64,000 nucleotides of DNA from an uncultured Alphaproteobacteria bacterium (GTDB lineage Bacteria > Pseudomonadota > Alphaproteobacteria > HIMB59), in contig CACDTV010000002.1 in NCBI GenBank assembly GCA_902555695.1, forward strand, positions 62,001 to 126,000, written 5' to 3'. Below, in pieces: positions 56,900 to 64,000 of this stretch; within the stretch, counting starts at the first letter, position 1, and every line of letters starts with the position of its first letter. Below the pieces are notes generated by a model, which searched no databases, had not been told where the DNA came from, and worked only from the letters and a program-made list of their open reading frames with translations. A program made the translations under genes and the position numbers.

Positions 56900-57765
56900 T
56901 GATCATTAAACGACTTGACTAAACTTGAAGTATCATATTTTTTATAAATTGTATTTTGTAAACTTTTATACTTTTTAAAGACCATCTTTGTAAGATTTAA
57001 GTTTAATTTAGTTTTTTTTGCATGTTGTAAAACATATTTTAAATCTTTAGTCATTAATTCTGTAGAAAAACCAAAATTAAATTTATTTTTTGTAAGTGTT
57101 GGATACCTATTTGTAAATTGCCAAGAATTAGCTGCACCGTTTTTAATAGCATTAAAAATTTTATTTTGATTAAGTTTATTTTTTTTACTAAAAAGATATG
57201 CCTCTGATATAGAGTATAAAATACCACAAATTAATATTTGATTAGTAAATTTAGTTAATTGACCCGAACCTAATTTCCCCATATGCGTTATGCTTTTAGA
57301 ATAAGAAGAAATAATTTTTTTTGATTTATTAAAGTTTGGTACAGTTCCACCAACCATTACCGATAAAGAACCTTTTTTAGCGCCCTCTTCTCCTCCTGTA
57401 ATAGGAGCATCTAAAAATTTTACTTTTAAATCTTTAAATAACTGAGAAAGAAAATCTATTTGTCTTAATGATATAGTTGAGTGATCAATAATAATTGAAT
57501 TTTTGTGAAAATTTGAAGTTTTTACAAATTCATTAAAAAAAGAATTAACTGCATGATCATCTTTTAAGCAGGAAATAATAAAGTCAAATTTAATATCATT
57601 TTTAAAATTATATCTTTCAGCTATAAATTTTTTTTTCCATTTAAGTTCAACTGATTTAGTTCTGTTAAATACAAATAGTTTAAAATTTTTATTTTTGGAC
57701 AAATATCCAGCCATGTGGAAGCCCATTTTACCTAGTCCAACAAATAAAATCTTATATGTTGGCAT
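56896..57765 (-). CDS. 3-hydroxyisobutyrate dehydrogenase / tartronate semialdehyde reductase family protein
   Basis: 289 aa beta-hydroxyacid dehydrogenase. The N-terminal nucleotide site is FVGLGKMGFHMAGYLSK with FNRT (Arg-Thr favouring NADP), followed by FLDAPITGGEEGAKKGSLSVMVGG and the catalytic Lys in KLGSGQLTKFTNQI. Candidate substrates include 3-hydroxyisobutyrate, tartronate semialdehyde or glyoxylate-type semialdehydes; the window does not decide. It overlaps alkA-like and the monophosphatase gene by 4 and 14 bases. Confidence 0.85.
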   Translation of the reverse strand: MPTYKILFVGLGKMGFHMAGYLSKNKNFKLFVFNRTKSVELKWKKKFIAERYNFKNDIKFDFIISCLKDDHAVNSFFNEFVKTSNFHKNSIIIDHSTISLRQIDFLSQLFKDLKVKFLDAPITGGEEGAKKGSLSVMVGGTVPNFNKSKKIISSYSKSITHMGKLGSGQLTKFTNQILICGILYSISEAYLFSKKNKLNQNKIFNAIKNGAANSWQFTNRYPTLTKNKFNFGFSTELMTKDLKYVLQHAKKTKLNLNLTKMVFKKYKSLQNTIYKKYDTSSLVKSFNDQ

Positions 57766-58468
57766 AAAATATTATTTTTTTTTCTAATTTTGAATAATCA
57801 AATTCCATATTTGGAAGATTTGTTTCAAAATTTAATAACTTTAAAAAACTCATAGCTGGAAATAAATCCCAAATTTTTGATCCATAGACAGTCAAAAAAG
57901 ATCTTTCACCCTCTATAGCTTCAATTACATCATAGCCAATTGATCTTGATCTAATTTTTTCTGTGTAAGATGTAATAATATCTTTAAAGTAAATTTTGGC
58001 ATGTTCTCCTAAAAATCCTATTTGATTACTATAATTATAACGTTGTATTTGCTTATGGTTTTTAAATATTGAATTGTTATGGGTGTGATAAAAAACATCA
58101 CTAATGGGGTCATATATTATAGCAAATTCACATTGAGTAAATTTTATAAATGATAGCATTATCGCAACTTTATTAATACCGTTGATAAAATTTCTTGTTC
58201 CATCAATAGGATCTATTGTCAGATATTCATTTTTTTTTATTAATTCAGAATTGCCCTCTTCAGAGATGATATTAGAAAATCCAATTTTTTTAAAATATTC
58301 AATTAATTCATTTTCTATAATAACGTCATAGCTAGTAACTTTCGAGTTATCATCTTTTGTTGATACTTCATTTTCATTTAATTTTCCAATATTTGGAATA
58401 ATTATATCAGCAGAAATTTTCTTAAGAAAATTGTGAGTTTCAGAAAAAAATTTATTGTCAATCATCAT
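57752..58468 (-). CDS. Inositol monophosphatase-family phosphatase
   Basis: 238 aa, a Li-sensitive metal-dependent phosphatase. The metal motifs are Glu in IISEEGNSE, DPIDGTRNF (the DPxDGT signature), and W-D in SKIWDLFPAM. The size and motifs suit inositol monophosphatase, histidinol phosphatase (HisN) or CysQ-type nucleotidase. Position between trkA and a dehydrogenase gives no clear hint. Overlaps trkA by 11 bases. Confidence 0.83.
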   Translation of the reverse strand: MMIDNKFFSETHNFLKKISADIIIPNIGKLNENEVSTKDDNSKVTSYDVIIENELIEYFKKIGFSNIISEEGNSELIKKNEYLTIDPIDGTRNFINGINKVAIMLSFIKFTQCEFAIIYDPISDVFYHTHNNSIFKNHKQIQRYNYSNQIGFLGEHAKIYFKDIITSYTEKIRSRSIGYDVIEAIEGERSFLTVYGSKIWDLFPAMSFLKLLNFETNLPNMEFDYSKLEKKIIFYANI

Positions 58469-59786
58469 TAATTATTTTTTCTAAAATATGAGAGTCTTTT
58501 CGTGATACACATAAAATTAAAATATCGTTATTCAAGGGGATATGGTCATCATTTTTTAGTTCTAATGTATCATTTGTTATAGTGCAGATGTGATTTATAA
58601 CATTATTTTTTTTTATATTTTCATATATCTCATTTTTATATTTAATTTCATAGATTATGTACTCATCTTTAAAGATAGAATGATATGATAAAAGAGAACC
58701 TTTAGATATTTTTTCAATAATTCTTGATGTTGTTAACTCTCTTGGGTTGATAATAACGTCTATGCCCAAATCATTAGCGAAAGATGAATATGACTCATTA
58801 TTAATAACTGATATAACTGATTTAGATCCTCTTTTTTTAGCAATTATTGACAATATTGTATTAATTTGGTCATTATTTGTGACGGTAATTACTAAATCAG
58901 AATTATTCAATTTAATTTCTTCGTACAAAGTTTGATCGAGAGCGTCTCCATTAAAGATAGTAGTATTTTTGAGTAAACCAGCCAATAAATTACACCTCTC
59001 TTTATCTAATTCTAAAATTTTTAAATTTATTTCTTGATCATCTTGTTCTATTAAAGTTGATAAATTTTGACCGATATTCCCACCACCAACAATAAGAACA
59101 TCCAATACATAGTCTTTAAAACCAAAGAACTTTATGAGTTTATTTAAATATTTTTTTTTTATTAATAAGTATAGTTGATCTGAAATTGATATATTTTTAA
59201 AGTCGAAATTTATTTTTCCCTCTTTACTATGACCTAAATAACAAAGGTTATTAGTTTTAAAGAAAACTTTTATTTCTTCAAATGAATGATTTTTAAATAA
59301 GTTAGATGACTGCATTCCAATTAATAAATAATCTTGTGTTATTAAAGACTCACTAAAAAAAGCGCCAGGTAAATGAATCTTCTCAAAAATATTATTTGAA
59401 ACCTCCCATTCGGGAGAGATAATATGATCAAGGAAGCTGTTTGACTCAATTAATAATGATTTATTTTCATCTAAAATTAAATTTTGATTTCGAACCCTTG
59501 CTATTGATTTATCGACATTTAAAAATTCTTTTGCAAACTTACTTGTTATTATATTTTTTTCATCACTTCGTGTAACCGCTATAAAACAATCAATTTTAGA
59601 TTCAAAATTTTTATAGAATGATGGATTTAGAGGATCATCATAAATTGTTTTAATATCAAATCTTTCAGCAAGATTTTTTAATTCGTTAGAATCATCATCT
59701 AATAGAAATACATTTTTTCCTTGTTCTGATAATTTTTTAGCTAGATTTGCTCCTACTATTCCTGAACCAAGTATAAGAATATTCAT
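58458..59786 (-). CDS. trkA: Potassium uptake regulator TrkA
   Basis: 442 aa with two RCK-type halves. Each has a Rossmann domain (GSGIVGANLAKKL at the N-terminus, GGGNIGQNLSTLI near residue 215) followed by a TrkA-C domain. It binds NAD(H) or ATP on the cytosolic face of TrkH/TrkG potassium channels. The gene follows ntrX with a one-base overlap, the usual ntrY-ntrX-trkA order of alphaproteobacteria. No trkH is in the window. Confidence 0.94.
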   Translation of the reverse strand: MNILILGSGIVGANLAKKLSEQGKNVFLLDDDSNELKNLAERFDIKTIYDDPLNPSFYKNFESKIDCFIAVTRSDEKNIITSKFAKEFLNVDKSIARVRNQNLILDENKSLLIESNSFLDHIISPEWEVSNNIFEKIHLPGAFFSESLITQDYLLIGMQSSNLFKNHSFEEIKVFFKTNNLCYLGHSKEGKINFDFKNISISDQLYLLIKKKYLNKLIKFFGFKDYVLDVLIVGGGNIGQNLSTLIEQDDQEINLKILELDKERCNLLAGLLKNTTIFNGDALDQTLYEEIKLNNSDLVITVTNNDQINTILSIIAKKRGSKSVISVINNESYSSFANDLGIDVIINPRELTTSRIIEKISKGSLLSYHSIFKDEYIIYEIKYKNEIYENIKKNNVINHICTITNDTLELKNDDHIPLNNDILILCVSRKDSHILEKIINDD

Positions 59787-61033
59787 TAATCTATTTTTAT
59801 TTTGAACGATTTAACTTTGCGATACAAAGAAACTCTATCTAGTTTTAGCATTTTAGCAGTTAAAGTAATATTGAAATTATTTATTTTTAACTTTTGTAGT
59901 AAATAATCTTTTTCAAATTTATCCTTTGCCTCTTTAAAATTTAAATCATAAAGATCAGTACTTTCTATAGAATTATTCATTAAATCCTCAATTAAGTTTT
60001 TTGATACAAATAAATTATTATAAGTTAATAATCCTGTTATGTTTTCAGAAAGATTCATTATTTCAAAAATGTTTCCAGGCCAAGTATGATTTAATAATAA
60101 TTTCTGAACATCATCGTCAATTTCAATTCTATTATCAAATTTCTTTTGTGCAAAAATATTTAAATAATGTTCAAAAAGTGGAAATATTTCGTCTTTTCTT
60201 GTAGTCAATGGATTTAATATAACTCTGTGATCAATATTATTCACAAATGGATCCTTCAAATCTATTTTTTTACTATCAAAAATAATAGAAGCATTGATTT
60301 TTTTACTTTTTACTAAATTTAAATAATTTAATAGCTCAATTTGGTTAAAATTTTCATAATCATTCAAATAAATAGTAAAATAACTATGTAAGGAACTTAA
60401 TTTAAGTAAATCAGACTCATTCATTAAATTTTCATTTAAATTAATAAATGTATCAGGATTATTTGATGATAAATTCATATGAATAGTATTTGAAAGAAAG
60501 TTTTTTCCTATCCCATTAGGCCCTATTATTAGAACAGAAGAATTATTTTTTATTTTGGATAGTGTCTTAAAAACATTATCTATATAGTTGCCGTAACCAA
60601 TAGTATCTATCTTAGAGTGAAAAGAGATTTTGTTTCTATAGTTATTAATTGTAACACGCTGTTTTAGTTCGAGTAAATTTTTTTGGATTATATGAATAAG
60701 TTTTTTAGTTTCAAATGGTTTTTCAATAAAGTCGTTTGCTCCTGCTTTAACAGACTCAATTGCGTTATCTATATTTGCATGACCACTAAAGGAAACAATT
60801 ACTAAATTTTCATATTTATTTTTTAAATATTCAATAATATCTATTCCTTGTTTTGTGCTATTTTTTAACCACAAATCAACTAGTACAACGTCATAATCAA
60901 AATTTCTTAATTCAAGATCAACAAATTCTTTATATGAATTAGCATATGTAACCTCATAACCTTGTTTGGAAAGTATAAGTGAAATTTGTTTACAAATTTC
61001 TAGCTCATCATCAACTACTAATATTTTAGTCAT
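59786..61033 (-). CDS. ntrX: NtrX response regulator with degenerate AAA+ domain
   Basis: 415 aa. The receiver domain is intact (acidic VDDE at residues 7-10, phospho-acceptor Asp53 in VLVDLW, Lys in IEKPFE). The AAA+ domain is reduced: Walker A is GPNGIGKNF (Thr replaced by Asn), the GAFTGA sigma-54 contact loop is absent, and Walker B reads YFTIYLNDYENF. The C-terminal FIS-like helix-turn-helix is present (NFNITLTAKMLKLDRVSLYRKV). So it probably binds DNA and is phosphorylated by NtrY, but cannot act as a standard sigma-54 activator. It overlaps ntrY by 8 bases. Confidence 0.93.
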   Translation of the reverse strand: MTKILVVDDELEICKQISLILSKQGYEVTYANSYKEFVDLELRNFDYDVVLVDLWLKNSTKQGIDIIEYLKNKYENLVIVSFSGHANIDNAIESVKAGANDFIEKPFETKKLIHIIQKNLLELKQRVTINNYRNKISFHSKIDTIGYGNYIDNVFKTLSKIKNNSSVLIIGPNGIGKNFLSNTIHMNLSSNNPDTFINLNENLMNESDLLKLSSLHSYFTIYLNDYENFNQIELLNYLNLVKSKKINASIIFDSKKIDLKDPFVNNIDHRVILNPLTTRKDEIFPLFEHYLNIFAQKKFDNRIEIDDDVQKLLLNHTWPGNIFEIMNLSENITGLLTYNNLFVSKNLIEDLMNNSIESTDLYDLNFKEAKDKFEKDYLLQKLKINNFNITLTAKMLKLDRVSLYRKVKSFKIKID

Positions 61034-63050
61034 TAAAAATTATTTCAATTTTAAAACCTGAATAACTGTTCGTTGTTATATTCATCTTATAGGAGTTGTC
61101 AGTAATTATTTTATTAATTAAAGATAATCCTAATCCAGATGAATTTTTTGTTGAAAAATATGGTTTAATGAGATCATCAATATCGCCGTCGTATCCAGGA
61201 CCATTATCAAAAAAGGTTAAAATTAAATTTTTATCTAGTTTTTTTATAGTTATATCAATTGCAGGATTATCAGTTGATATTAAAGCTTCAATAGAATTTT
61301 TAAAAAGATTATTAAAAATTATATCCAAATATGAATGATCAAAATTAACAAATAAATTATCTTCAATGTTATGATTTATTTCAATTTTACTGTAATTTCT
61401 TTTATATTCCTCAATATAAACCAAACAAATTTCCGATAGGTTTAATTTAGTAATATTGGGTTTAGGCAATCTAGCATATGTAGAAAATTCATTTACAAGG
61501 TTTTGAATTAAAAAAATTTGCCTCTTGATGGATTTAATTGAATTGATTAATTCTTCATCTTCAAGTTGACTTTCAATAAATTCTGTTGAAAGAAGCATAG
61601 GTGTCAATGGATTTTTTATTTCATGAGATATTTTTCTAGCAAGATCTGCAATGGCATTATTTTTTTCAGCAAAAATTAGGTCGGTATAGTCATTAAAAAT
61701 GATAATTTGATCAAATAAAGAATTATTATCGATAAAAATGGATTTTACAAAAAAATACTTTTGAATATTTTCTAATTTAACTTGTAGGTTTATTTCATAT
61801 GATTTTCTATAAATATTTTGAGTGTTATTGAAATGGTTTGAAAGCAATTTAGTAAAGTTTTTGAATGAAGTGTTATTTTCACCACTAAATATAGTAGATG
61901 CAGAATTTTCAAATATCATTGATTTGTTATTTAATACAAAAATTCCATAGGGTGAATTTTCTATTATATTATTTATGAAACTTAATTGATCATTAATAGT
62001 TGCATTAACTTCTTGTAAATTATTTTTTTGACTGATTATTGTTTTACTCATTTCATGAAAAGAGTTTGTTAATACAGAAATATCATCCTTATTATTAAAA
62101 TTATCAAATTTAATTTGTTTATATTTTCCTTTTCTAAGGTCTATAATTGAATTATTTAAGTCCCTTATGGGTTTTGCTAATCTAAAACTAAAATTTGTCC
62201 CTATTATGATGAATATAAAAATTAAACTTGTAGAAAGAATTATATAGATTGTAAAAAATGTTATTTGAATGTCCCTTTTATTATTATCAATAGAATTTAT
62301 AGCCTCGTATGATTGTATGATATTCTGATAATAATTTAATGTTTCTAAATCAATATTCTTTAGTAACAATAAATAACTTGAGTTATTTAAATTTACTCTG
62401 GAAAAAAGCTGATCATTTGAAAAAAAAATAGTGATATCATTTTCACTTTTAGTACTAGCATCTATTAAATTTTCTTCAGATAAAAATATTTTTTCGTCTG
62501 AAATATGTTCTATAAATTGATTACCATTATTATAATTGTATACAGTTGTAATATTAAATCTTTGTATAATATCCCTATCTATTAATCTTTCAGCTAGAAC
62601 ATAATTTCTTATAAATTTTGAGTCTGTTATGAGATCTCTTTCAGTTTGATTAATGTATTTCTGAGCCAATTGATATGAGTTATTTACTGTAGATTTAAAT
62701 GCAGGACCTAGCCAGGTGCTTACTTCAATATTAAAAAAAATAGCAGATGCTAGTAGTATTATTCCACTGGGGATAATTGAAAAAAGACCAAAAAAAAGAA
62801 AAAATTTATTAAAAAGTCTTAGACCTACTACCTCTCGATTTTTATATTTTAAATAATTAATAAGAAATATTGATAAATACAAAAGAAGAATTAAGAGAAA
62901 TACAAAATCAGCAATCAAAATATATTGAATAAGTTCAGCATTACGGACTATTTCGTTTGATGAAATAAGTGAATATACAGTTAGAGCAAAAAGAGTTATA
63001 AAAATAGATATCAATATAAATGCAGAAAATTTATTAAAATAATTTGACAT
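61026..63050 (-). CDS. ntrY: NtrY sensor histidine kinase
   Basis: 674 aa. Three closely spaced N-terminal hydrophobic segments, a periplasmic region of about 150 residues, a fourth segment near residue 270, then HAMP, a PAS-like region, HisKA with the phospho-His in ARKISHEIKNPLTP, and the ATPase domain (N box NNLFKNSIEALI, G1 FFDNGPGYDG, G2 GLGLSLINKI). It phosphorylates NtrX and links respiration or nitrogen status to transcription in studied alphaproteobacteria. Its start codon overlaps the start region of the divergent ispDF. Confidence 0.94.
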   Translation of the reverse strand: MSNYFNKFSAFILISIFITLFALTVYSLISSNEIVRNAELIQYILIADFVFLLILLLYLSIFLINYLKYKNREVVGLRLFNKFFLFFGLFSIIPSGIILLASAIFFNIEVSTWLGPAFKSTVNNSYQLAQKYINQTERDLITDSKFIRNYVLAERLIDRDIIQRFNITTVYNYNNGNQFIEHISDEKIFLSEENLIDASTKSENDITIFFSNDQLFSRVNLNNSSYLLLLKNIDLETLNYYQNIIQSYEAINSIDNNKRDIQITFFTIYIILSTSLIFIFIIIGTNFSFRLAKPIRDLNNSIIDLRKGKYKQIKFDNFNNKDDISVLTNSFHEMSKTIISQKNNLQEVNATINDQLSFINNIIENSPYGIFVLNNKSMIFENSASTIFSGENNTSFKNFTKLLSNHFNNTQNIYRKSYEINLQVKLENIQKYFFVKSIFIDNNSLFDQIIIFNDYTDLIFAEKNNAIADLARKISHEIKNPLTPMLLSTEFIESQLEDEELINSIKSIKRQIFLIQNLVNEFSTYARLPKPNITKLNLSEICLVYIEEYKRNYSKIEINHNIEDNLFVNFDHSYLDIIFNNLFKNSIEALISTDNPAIDITIKKLDKNLILTFFDNGPGYDGDIDDLIKPYFSTKNSSGLGLSLINKIITDNSYKMNITTNSYSGFKIEIIFND

Positions 63051-64000
63051 TAATTAACTCTAAAATTCATTTTGTACTTCTAGCAGGTGGTAGTAGTTTA
63101 CGATTCTCATCAAATACTAATAAGCTTTTAGCTAAATTTAAAAATAAAAATTTACTTATACATAATATTGAATTTATTAAAGAACTTAAATTTAAAAAGA
63201 TAACACTAGTAATTAATAATCTAAAAAACGCTAATATAAACATTTTTAATGATTTAGAAATAATTAAAGGAGGAAAAACAAGATCAGAAAGTGTAAAAAA
63301 TGCTCTAAACAAATCCAAATTTAAATCAAAATATGTAATCATACATGATGTAGCTAGACCATTAAATTCTCATAAATTAATAAAAAAAATAATAAAGAAT
63401 TTAGCAGAAAAAAATTATGATTGTGTAGTTCCTTATAGTAAATGTTCTGATACTGCTGTTATTAATAGTAATAATATTGATAGAGAAAAAATTAAACTCA
63501 TTAAAACCCCACAAGGTTTTATAAAGGATAAAATTATTCGCTTACATGATAAAAATAATAGAAAAATATTAACAGATGATAGTCAACTTTTTAGGAATGA
63601 AAAAAATAAATTTAAAATTAAATATTTATTACAAAATGAAATAAATATAAAGATTACATACAAAGATGAATTAAAATCATTAAATAAATTAGTTGAAAAT
63701 AATATCTTAGTAGGAATAGGTTATGATATTCACAAAACTATCAAAACTAATAAAAATAATTTATTAAAACTTGGTGGTGCTAAAATAAAATCTAAAGTAA
63801 AAGTTATTTCTCATTCAGATGGAGATGTAATACTACATGCTATTACAGACTCTATTCTAGGAGCACTATCACAAAGAGATATAGGCACATATTTTCCGAA
63901 TAATAAGAAAAACTTAAATAGAAATTCAATAGACTTTTTAAATTATGCTTTAAATAAAATGAAAACTAAGAAAAAGATGATCAATAATATTGATCTAATG
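63044..64000 (+). CDS. ispDF: Bifunctional IspD/IspF (MEP isoprenoid pathway), 3' truncated
   Basis: Reads to the window end as 319 codons. The N-terminal part is 2-C-methyl-D-erythritol 4-phosphate cytidylyltransferase: LLAGGSSLRF, IIHDVARP, KTPQGF and TDDSQLF. From about residue 224 it continues as 2-C-methyl-D-erythritol 2,4-cyclodiphosphate synthase: VGIGYDIHK, LGGAKI, ISHSDGDVILHAITDSILGA and RDIGTYFP. The likely start is TTG at 63044, since no ATG exists before the first strand. This overlaps the ntrY start by 7 bases on the opposite strand. The last residues of IspF lie outside. Confidence 0.95.
   Translation, partial: MTLINSKIHFVLLAGGSSLRFSSNTNKLLAKFKNKNLLIHNIEFIKELKFKKITLVINNLKNANINIFNDLEIIKGGKTRSESVKNALNKSKFKSKYVIIHDVARPLNSHKLIKKIIKNLAEKNYDCVVPYSKCSDTAVINSNNIDREKIKLIKTPQGFIKDKIIRLHDKNNRKILTDDSQLFRNEKNKFKIKYLLQNEINIKITYKDELKSLNKLVENNILVGIGYDIHKTIKTNKNNLLKLGGAKIKSKVKVISHSDGDVILHAITDSILGALSQRDIGTYFPNNKKNLNRNSIDFLNYALNKMKTKKKMINNIDLM

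Overview
The window is a gene-dense, AT-rich (visibly about 30% GC) stretch of bacterial chromosome with very short or negative intergenic spacers. Gene content and order point to a streamlined free-living marine alphaproteobacterium of the SAR11 / HIMB59 (AEGEAN-169) type. Supporting features are the dacC-tmk-holB-metG-tatD-MBL block, an ntrYX-trkA block without ntrBC, an NDUFS4-like complex I accessory protein, ispDF as a fusion, many periplasmic-binding-protein transporters, and frequent TTG starts placed on the preceding stop codon. The genus assignment is inference; no rRNA is present.

Layout. 1-5.5 kb: cell wall, dTMP, replication and translation block (dacC partial, tmk, holB, metG, tatD, metallo-beta-lactamase-fold hydrolase). 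5.5-17.7 kb: housekeeping and stress genes (two YbaK-type editing proteins, typA, a membrane J-protein/msrA/class IV aminotransferase operon, a Tat-lipoprotein M48 protease, an SRAP protein, an orphan TRAP binding protein, yajQ, EamA and MFS transporters). One 522-bp region without genes lies at 6953-7474. 17.7-28 kb: a plus-strand run ggt-mazG-tolC-lysR-argD facing a minus-strand run of alaC-like aminotransferase, an unrecognised P-loop protein, argC and a divergent argB. 28-33 kb: an FG-GAP secreted protein and guaBA, with the end of guaA duplicated around a small alkyltransferase-like gene.

33-40.4 kb: a GFA protein, a hydrolase, metY, and a four-gene glucosylglycerate operon. That operon carries both synthesis (GpgS, phosphatase) and recycling (GH13 phosphorylase, glycerate 3-kinase). 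40.4-46 kb: tRNA-Arg, a branched-chain amino-acid-type ABC transporter (two ATPases, two permeases, and a convergent binding protein), an NDUFS4-like gene and tRNA-Pro. 46-51.2 kb: a NUDIX hydrolase and a serine operon (DUF1015 putative serine kinase, serC, serA) with small proteins and a Gfo/Idh-like protein. 51.2-56.3 kb: a phosphoribosyltransferase convergent with a BMP-type nucleoside ABC transporter. 56.3-64 kb: alkA-like glycosylase, 3-hydroxyisobutyrate dehydrogenase-like, inositol monophosphatase-like, trkA, ntrX, ntrY, and a divergent ispDF that runs off the window.

The points most worth following up are the arg-like cluster with its unexplained P-loop gene, the closed glucosylglycerate cycle, the guaA-end duplication around a small DNA-binding-type gene, and an NtrX whose AAA+ domain has lost the sigma-54 contact motif.
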